This document shows positions 34,370-43,037 of a stretch of 64,000 nt of DNA, piece by piece (position 1 is the stretch's first letter; the number at the start of each line of letters is the position of its first letter). Location of the stretch: assembly GCF_014201195.1 (NCBI RefSeq), contig NZ_JACHDS010000001.1, forward strand, positions 1,984,001-2,048,000. Direction: 5' to 3'. A program made the translations under genes and the position numbers. The notes under the pieces were generated by a model. That model did no database searches. It saw only the letters and a program-made list of their open reading frames with translations, and was not told the DNA's origin. The DNA is from Nocardiopsis mwathae (GTDB taxonomy: Bacteria > Actinomycetota > Actinomycetes > Streptosporangiales > Streptosporangiaceae).

Positions 34370-35380
34370 ATGGCGACCACCCTTTCCCCCGCCCCCGGCG
34401 CGCCGCCGCGCCTGCGCCCCGGCCGGGGCGGCGGCGGTGCGCGGGCGGCCGCGGGCCGGCTGCGCCGCGCGGCCTCCCGCCACTTCTACGCCTGGCTGCT
34501 GGTGGCGCCGGTGGCCGCGGTCACCGCGGTGCTCATCGGCGTCCCGTTCGCCCGCGGGCTGTACCTGTCGCTGACCGATGCCACCGAGGCCACCGTGGGG
34601 CGCACGGTGGGCGCCGACGAGATCCCCGCGGCCTACGACGTCGTGGGCGCCGGGAACTACCTGGCGATCCTCTCCGGGGAGGTCGGCGAGTTCTGGCCGC
34701 GGCTGGCCTGGACGGTGGTGTGGACGGTGGTGTGTGTGGCCTGCCACTACGGGCTGGGCCTGGGGCTGGCGCTGCTGCTGCAGCGGCCGGTGCGGGGCCG
34801 GGCCGCCTACCGGGTGGCGATGGTGCTGCCCTGGGCGGTGCCGCCGTTCGTCACCGCGTTCACCTGGCGGTTCCTGTTCAACCAGGACTACGGGGTGTTC
34901 AACGCCGCCCTGGGTGCGGTGGGGCTGCCGGCGGTGCCGTGGCTCAACGACCCGTTCACGGCCAAGGTCGCCGTCATCGTCGTTAACGTGTGGATGGGGG
35001 TGCCGTTCATGATGCTGGCGCTGCTGGGCGGCCTGCAGTCCATCCCCCGCGAGCACTACGAGGCGGCGCGGGTGGACGGCGCCTCGGCCTGGCAGCGGTT
35101 CGTGCACATCACCCTGCCGGGGCTGCGGCCCGTCAGCGCGCCGGTGGTGCTGCTGGGCACCATCTGGACCTTCAACCAGTTCCCGGTGATCTACCTGGTC
35201 ACCGGCGGCGGGCCGGGGGACAGCACCGAGCTGCTGGTGACCTACGCCTACCGGATGGCGTTCTCGGGCATCCGCGACTACGGCGGTTCGGCCGCCTACG
35301 GGATGCTCATCCTCGTCCTGCTGGCGGCCATGGCCCTGGTCTACCAGCGGGCCTTTCGGCGCGGAGGCGGCGCATGGTGA
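34370..35380 (+). CDS. Sugar ABC permease, MalF type
   Basis: The 336-residue protein has six membrane helices (FYAWLLVAPVAAVTAVLIGVPFARGLYLS; VAMVLPWAVPPFVTAFTWRFLF) and the EAA loop YEAARVDGASAWQRFVHITLPGLRP. It starts 8 nt after the SBP stop and overlaps the next permease by 7 bp. The large loop before helix 2 is shorter than in enteric MalF, as usual in Gram-positives. Confidence 0.9.
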   Translation: MATTLSPAPGAPPRLRPGRGGGGARAAAGRLRRAASRHFYAWLLVAPVAAVTAVLIGVPFARGLYLSLTDATEATVGRTVGADEIPAAYDVVGAGNYLAILSGEVGEFWPRLAWTVVWTVVCVACHYGLGLGLALLLQRPVRGRAAYRVAMVLPWAVPPFVTAFTWRFLFNQDYGVFNAALGAVGLPAVPWLNDPFTAKVAVIVVNVWMGVPFMMLALLGGLQSIPREHYEAARVDGASAWQRFVHITLPGLRPVSAPVVLLGTIWTFNQFPVIYLVTGGGPGDSTELLVTYAYRMAFSGIRDYGGSAAYGMLILVLLAAMALVYQRAFRRGGGAW

Positions 35381-36264
35381 GCGCGGAGCACACGACCACC
35401 CCTGCGGTGCGCGGCCGCCGGCGGCGTGCCGGGCCTCGGACGCGCCCGCGTGCGGCGTCGCTGGCTCTGCACGGCGTGCTGCTGTGCGCCTCGGGCGCGG
35501 CGGTGCTGCCCGTGGTGTGGATCGTGCTGACCTCCCTGAAGCCCCGCGGGGCCTGGCAGAGCACCCGCATCGAGCTGTTCCACGACCCCTCCCCGGCCAA
35601 CTACGTCCAGGTGCTGGGCTCCACCTCGTTTCTGACCTGGTTCGCCAACTCCCTCGTCGTGGCGGGCGGCACCACCGCCCTGGCGCTGCTGCTGGCCGCG
35701 ACCACCGGGTATGCGCTGAGCCGGTTCCGGTTCCCCGGCATGCGCCCGCTGCTGTGGACCCTGCTGGTGACCCAGATGTTCCCGGTGGCCATCCTCATCG
35801 TGCCGCTGTACAACGTGCTGTCCGGGCTGGGCCTGATCAACACCCACCTGGGGCTCACCCTCACCTACCTGACCATCGCCGTCCCGTTCTCCGCGTGGAT
35901 GCTGCGCGGCACCTTCGACACCATCCCCGTGGAGATCGACGAGGCGGGCCGGGTGGACGGGCTCAGCCCGCTGGGCACCTTCTGGCGGCTGGTGCTGCCG
36001 CTGGCCCGGCCCGGGCTGGCCGTGGTCGCGTTCTACGCCTTCATCACCGCCTGGGGCGAGGTGGCCTATGCCACCGCGTTCCTCACCACCGACGCGACCG
36101 CCACCCTGGCGGTGGGGCTGGGCCAGTTCGTCGGCCAGCAGAAGGCCGAGTGGGGCATGCTCAGTGCGGCCTCCGTCCTCATCGCCGCGCCCGCCACGGT
36201 GGTGTTCCTGCTGGTCCAGCGCCACCTGGTGGCGGGGCTGGCCGCGGGCAGCGGCAAGTCGTGA
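35374..36264 (+). CDS. Sugar ABC permease, MalG type
   Basis: The 296-residue protein has six helices and the MalG EAA loop EIDEAGRVDGLSPLGTFWRLVLPLARPG. The end LVQRHLVAGLAAGSGKS matches the usual MalG C-terminus (QRyfv.GLtaGavKg), which inserts near the ATPase. ATG overlaps the malF-like stop. No malK follows. Confidence 0.9.
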   Translation: MVSAEHTTTPAVRGRRRRAGPRTRPRAASLALHGVLLCASGAAVLPVVWIVLTSLKPRGAWQSTRIELFHDPSPANYVQVLGSTSFLTWFANSLVVAGGTTALALLLAATTGYALSRFRFPGMRPLLWTLLVTQMFPVAILIVPLYNVLSGLGLINTHLGLTLTYLTIAVPFSAWMLRGTFDTIPVEIDEAGRVDGLSPLGTFWRLVLPLARPGLAVVAFYAFITAWGEVAYATAFLTTDATATLAVGLGQFVGQQKAEWGMLSAASVLIAAPATVVFLLVQRHLVAGLAAGSGKS

Positions 36265-36292
36265 CGCGCCGTCCCCGCGCGGGGGCGGCGCG
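36265..36292 (+). terminator. Terminator of the malEFG operon
   Basis: CGCGCCGTCCCC (36265-36276) pairs with GGGGGCGGCGCG (36281-36292) with one mismatch and a 4-nt loop, immediately after the permease stop. Confidence 0.6.
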
Positions 36293-36334
36293 CCAGGATG
36301 CCGGTCGGCGACCCCCGACCCGCAGGGAGCACCC

Positions 36335-37095
36335 ATGGCCCAGCACCACGCCGCGCAGTCGGCCCGGCCCCCGCGGCCCGTGGCCGCGGTCACCGGCGCG
36401 GGCAGCGGCATCGGCCGCGCGGTCGCGCTGCGCCTGGCCGCCGACGGCTACGCCGTCGTGCTGGCCGGGCGCCGCCGGGCGCCGCCGGGCGCGGCTGGAG
36501 GAGACCGCCCGGGCCGCGGGGCCGCGGGCCGCCACCTTGGCGGTGAGTGTCGACGTCGCCGGCCCTGAGGCGGTGCGCTGCCTGTTCGCGCAGGTCAAGG
36601 ACGCCTACGGGCGGTGTGATGTGCTGTTCGGCAACGCCGGGGCGATGCCGGAGCCCGCGCCCGTCCACGAGGTCGGCGACGCGGTGTGGCGCCAGGCGGT
36701 GGACGTCAACCTCTCCGGTGCGTTCTGGTGCGCACGCGAGGCCTTCGCCCTGATGAGGGAGCAGGACCCCCAGGGCGGGCGCATCATCGACAACGGGTCG
36801 GTCGCCGCGCAGGTGCCGCGCCCCCACGCGGTCGCCTACACCGCCACCAAGCACGCGGTGACCGGGCTGACCAAGGCGCTGGGCCTGGACGGGCGCCGCT
36901 ACGGCATCGCCTGCGGCCAGATCGACATCGGGTATCGCGGCGGGCACCCTGCAGGCCGACGGCACCCGCGCCCCCGAGCCCGTCTTCGACGCCGCGCACG
37001 CCGCCGCCACCGTCGCGCAGATGGCCGCGCTGCCCCTGGACGCCAACATCCCCTTCGTCACCCTGACGGCCACCGCCATGCCCTACCTCGGGCGG
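36335..37095 (+). pseudogene. Short-chain dehydrogenase pseudogene (two lesions)
   Basis: ATG 36335 opens an SDR frame (VAAVTGAGSGIGRAVALRLAADGYAVVLAGRR). A tandem duplication of the 10-mer GGGCGCCGCC near 36468-36488 shifts the frame; removing one copy restores RARLEETARAAGPRAATLA. The second part has CDVLFGNAGAMPEPAPVH and AYTATKHAVTGLTKALGLDGR (YxxxK). After QIDIG (about 36930) the family segment NAAT...AAG is partly deleted and the frame shifts again before LQADGTRAPEPVFDAAH and LPLDANIPF. The final stop is also absent after MPYLGRG. It follows the mal operon. Confidence 0.85.
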
Positions 37096-37160
37096 GGCCG
37101 ACCCCGCACCGTGCGGGGCGTTCTCACCGTCCTCTCAGCCAGGCGCTCCACCCTGGGCCC

Positions 37161-38129
37161 ATGGACACCACCACCGGCCCCGCAGCACCCGATGCGCCCG
37201 CGCGGGCGCGCGCACGCCGCCGCGGCAGGCGGCGCGCCGCGCCGCGGCGCCGCCGGGTCGCGGCCGCCCTGGGGGCGGCGGCGCTGGCGGCGGCCGCGGT
37301 GCTGCTCGGCCACCGGGCGGTCCCCGAGCCGCTGGGCACCTACCTGGACACCGGCCTGCCCTGGTCGGGCGCGCCCATCGCGGTGCTGGGCGCCCTGGCC
37401 GTGGCGGTGCGCTCGCCGGCCGCCACCTGTACCGCCCTGGCCGCCGCGCTCACCTGGGCGGGGGTGTTCGGCCCCGCCTACCTGCCCGCGGCCGGGGCGT
37501 CCGCGCCCCCCGACCTCCGGGTGGCCTCGGTCAACCTGCGGGCGGGCAACCCCGATGCGTGCGCCGCCCTGCGGCAGCTGGCCGAGGGCGGTGCCGACGT
37601 CATCGCCGCCCAGGAGGTGACCGGGTCGGCCGCGCCGTGCGCCACCGGGCTGGGCCAGTGGGCCGGGGCCGGGACGGTGGGGGTGTGGAGCCGGTTCCCG
37701 GTCACCTCCAGCACCCCTGTCGACGTGGGCATGGGCTGGACGCGGGCGCTGCGTGTGCAGATCGCCACGCCCCGGGGGCCGGTCGTGGTCTACACCGCTC
37801 ACCTGGCGTCCTTCCGGCCCGGGGCGACCGCGCGGCGCAACGCCTCGCTGGAGCGCCTGGCCCGGGCCGCCACCGCGGAGCGGGCGGCGCGCGTCGTCGT
37901 CCTGGGCGACCTCAACACCGCCGCGACCGACCGGCGTATGGGCGCATTCGCCGGCTTCACCGACGCCCGCGAGGCGGCCGGCGGCGGGCTGGGGTTCACC
38001 TGGCCGTCGGCGGCACCGGTGGTGCGGCTGGACCACGTCCTGGCGCGGGGCCTGGAACCGGTGGGCGCGGGCGTGGCGGCGGTGCCCGGCAGCGACCACC
38101 GGGCCGCCACCGCCGCCTTCGCCCTGTGA
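37161..38129 (+). CDS. Membrane-anchored endonuclease/exonuclease/phosphatase-family protein
   Basis: The 322-residue protein has an Arg-rich cytoplasmic tail, two or three membrane helices (VAAALGAAALAAAAVLLG; IAVLGALAVAVRSPAATCTALAAALTWAGVF) and an extracellular EEP domain: VASVNLRAGN, IAAQEV, YTAHLASF, VVLGDLNTAATD, and C-terminal GSDHRAATA. These are the metal and catalytic residues of the DNase I fold. An extracellular nuclease or phosphatase is likely; the substrate is not determined. Confidence 0.83.
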   Translation: MDTTTGPAAPDAPARARARRRGRRRAAPRRRRVAAALGAAALAAAAVLLGHRAVPEPLGTYLDTGLPWSGAPIAVLGALAVAVRSPAATCTALAAALTWAGVFGPAYLPAAGASAPPDLRVASVNLRAGNPDACAALRQLAEGGADVIAAQEVTGSAAPCATGLGQWAGAGTVGVWSRFPVTSSTPVDVGMGWTRALRVQIATPRGPVVVYTAHLASFRPGATARRNASLERLARAATAERAARVVVLGDLNTAATDRRMGAFAGFTDAREAAGGGLGFTWPSAAPVVRLDHVLARGLEPVGAGVAAVPGSDHRAATAAFAL

Positions 38130-38154
38130 CGCGCCCCGGGGGGGTGCGCGGGGG

Positions 38155-39138
38155 TCAGGGCCAGCGCATGTCGGTGGCGTTGGGGAGCGAGGACACGCGC
38201 GTGGCGGGGTCGGCGTTGAGGGCGTCGCGCAGCTGGGTCCAGGCCGCGTGGGGGGTGTTGTCGGTGCGGGTGCACCCGCCGCGCTGCCGGCAGGCGGTGT
38301 GCTGGGACAGGGCGCCGGCGAAGCGGACCTGGCCGTGCCCGCTGCTCGCCCCCCAGGCGCTGATGCGGGCCCACTGGCGGGCCTGGATGCCGTCGGTGCG
38401 GTAGATCTGCGGGATCGCCCGCATGGTGGGTGAGGCGCCGCTGGCCACGTAGTGCACGTCGGCCAGCGTCCAGCCGTTGTTGCAGCGCACCGATGTGCCG
38501 GAGGTGGGGCAGCCGTCGGCGGAGTTGCCGGTGTAGAGGGTGCGGTCGGCCGCCTGGGTGAACGCGCGCACCCAGGCGCGTGCCCAGGACGGCGAGGACC
38601 AGGAGGGTTCGGCGTCCACGGCGCCGACGACGGTGACGGCCGGGGTGCCGGCCGAGGCCGCCGCGGAGTTGACGACGCGGGCCCAGGAGCGGCCTGCGTC
38701 GGCGCCGCCGAGGCCGGCGTCGTCCTTGTTGTTGACGCCCAGGGCGAGGGTGGCGGTGGCGGAGGCGGTGCGGCAGGAGGTGAAGCCCTGGGCCCAGGCC
38801 GCGGCGGCGTCGATGGCGCGGGTCTCGGCTACGCGCGCGGCGGTGGTGGCGCGGGTGGTGCCGGGTGGGCGCAGGCGGGCGCCGGGCTCCTGGGTGCCGA
38901 CGAAGAGGATGCGCACGCCGCTGCGGCCCGACCGGCCTTCGTCGCACCCGGCGGCGCGGGCGGCGGTGGTGTCGGCTGCGGCGCCGGTGAGGGGCACGTA
39001 GCGGCTGACGGTGGGGCCGGGGTAGGAGGGGGCGGCGGCCGGTTCTGCGGCGACGGTGCCCAGGGCGAGTGTGGCGGCGGTGGCGATGCTGGTGGACAGT
39101 CGGGTCAGTGCGGGGCGGGCGGTCGGAATGACGGGCAT
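38155..39138 (-). CDS. Secreted hypothetical protein
   Basis: The 327-residue protein has a Sec signal (LTRLSTSIATAATLALGTVAAEPAAA). The mature part contains RILFVGTQEPGARLRPPGTTR, several Cys that could form disulfides (GCDEGR, SCRTAS, DGCPTS, RCNNGW, TACRQRGGC), and NNGWTLADVHYVASGASPTMRAIPQIYRTDGIQARQW. The Asp/His/Tyr pattern with repeated aromatic strands hints at a barrel-type extracellular enzyme, but I do not recognise the family. Codon bias is normal. Confidence 0.6.
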   Translation of the reverse strand: MPVIPTARPALTRLSTSIATAATLALGTVAAEPAAAPSYPGPTVSRYVPLTGAAADTTAARAAGCDEGRSGRSGVRILFVGTQEPGARLRPPGTTRATTAARVAETRAIDAAAAWAQGFTSCRTASATATLALGVNNKDDAGLGGADAGRSWARVVNSAAASAGTPAVTVVGAVDAEPSWSSPSWARAWVRAFTQAADRTLYTGNSADGCPTSGTSVRCNNGWTLADVHYVASGASPTMRAIPQIYRTDGIQARQWARISAWGASSGHGQVRFAGALSQHTACRQRGGCTRTDNTPHAAWTQLRDALNADPATRVSSLPNATDMRWP

Positions 39139-40000
39139 TTCAGGGTCCCTTCCCGGCGGCGCGTGCGGTTGTTGGGAGGGGGATGTGTCCCCCCATTAAG
39201 CCGCAGGTGGGGGCGTCCGGGAGGGAACGCGGCGTGTCCGGGCGGTTCTGCCGTAAGACGGGGTGAAGTGGTTTTTAGCAGGTCAATGGGGGTGTTGGGG
39301 GATCGGGCGGGCGGGTGTCGGGGATGGGGGCGGGGCCGGTCCGGGCTGACCTGCGGGAACGGGCACCGCCGCGGGGGCGGGGGTGGACGGGTGCTCGCCG
39401 GCGGCGCCGGGGGTGCTGCCGGCGGGGCGGGTGCGGGCCCGGCCGCCGCGCCCTGAGGCTGCGGCGGGCATCGGCCCGCACGCCGGGTGTGGAGGGGGAC
39501 GGGAGCGTCGGACCGGGGCGGGTCGGTCCGGAGCCGCCGACCCGGTATTCCAGGGTTCCCGTTCGCGTACCCGGGGGCCGGGCGGTGTCGTCGGTGGCCG
39601 GGCGGTGTTCCCGGCTCCGCCTCCGCTCCCGCGGTCGTGATGGGACGCGATGGGGTGCGGCGGGCACCGTCGGGTGGGGCCCGCGGTCAGGTCCGGGGGC
39701 GGTGGGGCGGCGCCGGGAACGCCGACGGGCCCCGCCGGGTTCGGCGGGGCCCGTCGCTGCTGCGTGGTGGGGCCGGTGCGGCGGTCGCCTCACGGCGTAG
39801 GGCACAACGCGGCTCCGACGACCGCCCGCCCACCGGGGTGGGAACCGGGCGCGGTATTCCGCGAAGGCAATGGTTGGAGCCCGGGGGACACTTAGACCGC
39901 ACCGACCCGCACCCCCTCCAACAGGGGGTGCCGTGGTGATATTCCGCGCCGCCGGATCTTTTTCGGCCGGCCGCCGCTGCCCCGGTGCCCGGGGGCGGTG
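39139..40000. other. Long intergenic region with hairpins, no convincing gene
   Basis: These 862 bp contain open frames on both strands, but all are Arg/Pro/Gly low-complexity products of high GC with no RBS. The notable content is two strong hairpins: 39724-39755 and 39910-39930 (CACCCCCT-CCAAC-AGGGGGTG). TTTTTAGCAGGTCAATGG near 39272 is locally AT-richer and may belong to the promoter of the secreted-protein gene. Confidence 0.5.
39724..39755. terminator. Strong isolated hairpin
   Basis: GACGGGCCCCGCCG (39724-39737) pairs perfectly with CGGCGGGGCCCGTC (39742-39755) over a GGTT tetraloop. No annotated gene ends next to it, so it may terminate a non-coding transcript or readthrough from the His-rich gene. 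Confidence 0.55.
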
Positions 40001-40303
40001 TCAGTGGCAGTCCCAGTGGCCGTCGTGCCGGGCGTGGCGGTGGCCGTCGTGGGCGTAGTCGGTGTGGTCGCCGTGGGGGACGGCCACGTGCCCGCACCCG
40101 TGCCCGTGCTCGTGGGTGTGGGCCTCGTGGGCGCGGTGTGCCGCCGGTTCGCACTCGTCGGTGTGGTCGCCGTGGGGTCGGTGCAGGTGGCCGTCGTGGG
40201 CGTAGTCGGTGTGGCCGTCGTGGGGGACGGCCACGTGCCCGCACCCCTCGCCGTGGGTGTGCGGGTGGTCGGTGTGGGTCGGGTGGTCGCCGGTGATGGA
40301 CAT
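40001..40303 (-). CDS. Histidine-rich putative zinc-binding protein
   Basis: The 100-residue protein is about one quarter His and Asp. It holds two copies of a module GCGHVAVPHxxHTDYAHDGH, each followed by HRPH or RHARH. No membrane segment is present, although homologues are often misnamed zinc transporter permeases. The protein should bind Zn or a similar metal, by composition. A Zur-like palindrome (40408-40440) lies upstream. This fits a zinc-storage or buffering role under Zur, which is inference. Confidence 0.8.
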   Translation of the reverse strand: MSITGDHPTHTDHPHTHGEGCGHVAVPHDGHTDYAHDGHLHRPHGDHTDECEPAAHRAHEAHTHEHGHGCGHVAVPHGDHTDYAHDGHRHARHDGHWDCH

Positions 40304-40407
40304 GGCGGTTGGCCTTCCGGGTCGGTGTGGGTCCGGCTGTGCGCGGAGGCGGGCCGGGCGCGGGTCTACATCTGCGACTGTGGCGCCCCCAGGCGTGCCC
40401 GTGCTGC

Positions 40408-40440
40408 CGGTGAAACAGGTTTTGACCTGGAGTTTCACCG
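40408..40440 (-). promoter_or_regulatory. Zur-box-like palindrome
   Basis: CGGTGAAAC (40408-40416) and GTTTCACCG (40432-40440) form a perfect inverted repeat, with CAGGT/ACCTG nested inside. TGAAACAGGTTTTGA (40411-40425) resembles the actinobacterial Zur core TGAAAATGATTTTCA (TGAAA-n4-TTTT-n-A kept). Confidence 0.55.
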
Positions 40441-40576
40441 ATGATTGAGGGGGGTTGGCCCGGTGGTCGGGGGTGCTGGTCGGGGCATAGCGCCCACACG
40501 TGCGCATGTGGTGAATTCGCGGGCCGATTCGCCCGACTCGCCGCCGCCGGTTTCCCGTGCCTTGCCACGACCTGTG

Positions 40577-41020
40577 ATGATTCCCTATGTGTGGCGTGAA
40601 CTGATCGTGGACTTGTATCCCGAGGCGGATTTGCCCGGACCGGCCGACGAGGCGATGCTGGCCGAGGTGGAGAAGGCGCTGGTGCTGCCGATGCCCTTCG
40701 AGCTGGGTTCCCTGCTGCGCGAGTGCGACGGGGTGCACAACGCCTACGGCGATGCGATCGTGTGGCCGGTGGATCGGCTGGTCGAGGACAACCTCGCCAT
40801 GCGCGCCGAACCCGACTACCTGGAGCTCTACGCCCCCTTCGACGAGATGATCTTCTTCGGGGACAGCGACATGGGCCCCCAGTTCGCCTACGTGCACACC
40901 GATTACGGGCCCGGCATCGTGGTGTGGGACCACGAGACCGACCGGCGGCGGCTGGCCGCGGTGTCGCTGCGCGACTACCTGGTGCGGTGCCTGACCCAGG
41001 GCAACGGATGGCACCGCTAG
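40577..41020 (+). CDS. SMI1/KNR4 (SUKH) family protein
   Basis: The 147-residue protein from ATG 40577 (MIPYVWRELIVDLYPEADLPGPADEAMLAEVEKALVLPMPFELGSLLRECDGV) continues with VWPVDRLVEDN, MIFFGDSDMGPQFAYVHTDYGPGIVVWDHETD and RRLAAVSLRDYLVRCL, the SUKH fold pattern. SUKH proteins often act as immunity proteins against contact-dependent toxins or as housekeeping adaptors; no toxin gene is adjacent. Start is not fixed by a good RBS (GTG 40574 is possible). Confidence 0.8.
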   Translation: MIPYVWRELIVDLYPEADLPGPADEAMLAEVEKALVLPMPFELGSLLRECDGVHNAYGDAIVWPVDRLVEDNLAMRAEPDYLELYAPFDEMIFFGDSDMGPQFAYVHTDYGPGIVVWDHETDRRRLAAVSLRDYLVRCLTQGNGWHR

Positions 41021-41084
41021 CCGCTGTGGGTGGCGGAAGAAAACCCCTGGCCCCCGCGCACCGCCGCCGCCTAGCATGCGCCGG

Positions 41085-41489
41085 GTGAACGACCGCATCG
41101 AACTCATCCGCAACGACGATCTCACCGACACCGTCGACTACGCCTGTGCCGCCGCCGTGACCGCCCCGCCGCGCACCATCTTCACCGCGGGCGCCTGCCC
41201 CCTGGACGCCGAGGGCGCCACGGTGGGTGCGGGCGACTACGCCGCCCAGGCCCACCAGGTGATGCGCAACCTGCGCACCGCCCTGCGGGGCGCCGGCGCC
41301 GACCTCACCGACGTCGTCAAGTCCACCGTGTATGTGGCCTCTGGCCGGCAGGAGGACCTGGTGGCCGCCTGGGAGGTGGTGCGGGGCCACTTCGGGGACC
41401 ACGACGCCCCCAGCACGCTGCTCGGGGTGGCCGTGCTGGGCTATGACGACCAGCTCGTGGAGGTCGAGGCGGTGGCCGTGGCGCGCTGA
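41085..41489 (+). CDS. RidA-family deaminase
   Basis: The protein of 134 residues has IFTAGACPLDAEGATVGAGDYAAQAHQVMRNLRTALRGAGADLTDVVKSTVYVA and a C-terminal LLGVAVLGYDDQLVEVEAVAVAR, matching YjgF/YER057c/UK114. RidA hydrolyses reactive enamines/imines from PLP enzymes; this variant lacks the canonical catalytic Arg-containing RxxVxVxxLP ending, so it may be an Rid subgroup with another role. TAGCAT lies 7 nt before GTG 41085, suggesting a leaderless start; ATG 41076 is the alternative. GC-rich hairpins follow the stop. Confidence 0.83.
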   Translation: MNDRIELIRNDDLTDTVDYACAAAVTAPPRTIFTAGACPLDAEGATVGAGDYAAQAHQVMRNLRTALRGAGADLTDVVKSTVYVASGRQEDLVAAWEVVRGHFGDHDAPSTLLGVAVLGYDDQLVEVEAVAVAR

Positions 41490-41700
41490 GCCCCGGGCCC
41501 GGGGCGGGCGCCGAGGCGCCCCCGGGCTGTTCCGGGTCGTGCCCCGGGGCGGGGAGAATGGGGGTACCGGGCGGGGGCGGTGGGTGCCGCGGGACCGCAC
41601 ATGACCGGCCCGGTAGGCACTTTCGTGCTATTTTGCGAAGGTCGCGCTGCCGCGGGGGCGCGCCGAGAACCGTCCGGGACCGGAAAAGAGCAGATCAGGC

Positions 41701-42366
41701 ATGTCCGAGCAGTCCATCGACACGCGGGTGCGCGTGCAAGGCGAACCGGTCGACACCTTCCCCGACATGGCGCCCGAGGCCGCCCGGGGCACGGTCCTGC
41801 GGGTCACCGTCGTCGGCGAGGACGTGCTGCACCGGCGCAACAAGGACGTCGACCCGGCGCAGTTCGGCACGCCGGAGCTGTCGCAGCTGATCGACGACAT
41901 GTTCCTGACGATGTACGCCGCCGAGGGCGTGGGGCTGGCCGGCAACCAGGTCGGCCGGGACCTGCGGGTCTTCGTCTACGACTGCCCCGACGACGAGGGC
42001 GTGCGCCATGTGGGCCACGTCATCAACCCGGTGCTCGACGAGCGCGACCCCGACCGGACCCCGCTGGTGGTGGAGAACGAGGGGTGCCTGTCGGTGCCCG
42101 GCCCGCACGCCGAGCTCGCCCGCGCCGAGCACGCCGTGGTCCGCGGCTTCGACAAGGACGGCCGCCCGGTGGTGCTGGAGGGCACGGGCTACTTCGCCCG
42201 CTGCCTGCAGCACGAGACCGACCACACCCTGGGCCGCCTCTACATCGACCGCCTGGCCGCACGCGCCCGCAAGAAGGTCCTCAAGCAGATGAGCGAGATG
42301 GCCAACGACGTCTTCGCCCGACGCGAGGCCAGGGCCGCCGAGCTCACCGAGGCGCCCTCGTCCTGA
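41701..42366 (+). CDS. def: Peptide deformylase
   Basis: The 221-residue protein has all three deformylase motifs: [18 protein letters not shown] and [11 protein letters not shown] (HExxH variant HETDH, metal ligands Cys and two His). It removes the formyl group from nascent protein N-termini. An N-terminal extension of about 35 residues precedes the usual start of the domain. It is probably one of several def paralogues, as is usual in actinomycetes. Confidence 0.95.
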   Translation: MSEQSIDTRVRVQGEPVDTFPDMAPEAARGTVLRVTVVGEDVLHRRNKDVDPAQFGTPELSQLIDDMFLTMYAAEGVGLAGNQVGRDLRVFVYDCPDDEGVRHVGHVINPVLDERDPDRTPLVVENEGCLSVPGPHAELARAEHAVVRGFDKDGRPVVLEGTGYFARCLQHETDHTLGRLYIDRLAARARKKVLKQMSEMANDVFARREARAAELTEAPSS

Positions 42367-42413
42367 CCTGCGGCGGGCGCCCCCTGGGCGGCGGGGACAC
42401 CGCGCCCCGGCGC

Positions 42414-43037
42414 CTACCGGCCGGTGGCCAGTTCGAACAGCTCGACCAGTTCGACGCCGTAGGCCCCCATGTCGGCTTCGGGGTGCAGCACCCACGTGGC
42501 CAGGGCGCCGGTCAGCGCCCGGTTGACGGTGGCCGCCACCACCTGCGGGTCGAAGTCGCGGAACTCGCCGTCGCGCTGGCCCTGGCGCAGGATCTCCACC
42601 AGTTCCCGGGTGATCGCGTCGTCGGCGCCCAGGGAGGCGAAGCGCAGCGTGCCGTCCTCCCGGCGGTGGCTGCCGACGATGGTCATCACCGCGATGGAGC
42701 GCATCCGGTGCGCGCGCATGTAGTCCAGGGTCGCCCTGATGTAGGCGCCCAGCCGGGCGCGGGCACCGGCCTCGGCGGCCAGCCGGGGCGCGATGAACGC
42801 CCACATCCCGGTGGAGATCTCGCCGACGACCTGGTCGAGCAGGTCGTCCTTGCCGTCGAAGTAGTAGGAGATGACGCTCTTGCTGATCCCGGCGCTGTGC
42901 GCGATGCGGGCCAGTGACGCCTGCGCGTAGCCGACCCTGGCCACGGTCGTGATCGCGGCGTCGACGATCTGGGCCCGCCGGGCCTCCTCGATGATCGACT
43001 GGGGCCTGCGTGGGTGGGGACTGCTCTGGGGCCGCAT
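42414..43037 (-). CDS. TetR-family transcriptional regulator
   Basis: The 207-residue protein has the TetR HTH (RRAQIVDAAITTVARVGYAQASLARIAHSAGISKSVISYYFDGKDDLLDQVV) and a helical ligand-binding domain (GDGEFRDFDPQVVAATVNRALTGALATWVLHPEADM). It is convergent with def and has no linked enzyme gene, so its target is unclear. Confidence 0.92.
   Translation of the reverse strand: MRPQSSPHPRRPQSIIEEARRAQIVDAAITTVARVGYAQASLARIAHSAGISKSVISYYFDGKDDLLDQVVGEISTGMWAFIAPRLAAEAGARARLGAYIRATLDYMRAHRMRSIAVMTIVGSHRREDGTLRFASLGADDAITRELVEILRQGQRDGEFRDFDPQVVAATVNRALTGALATWVLHPEADMGAYGVELVELFELATGR

Noticed and set aside
39275-39805. Open frames on both strands in the 39.1-40.0 kb gap
   Set aside because: Arg/Pro/Gly composition, no RBS, and one crosses a perfect terminator-like hairpin.
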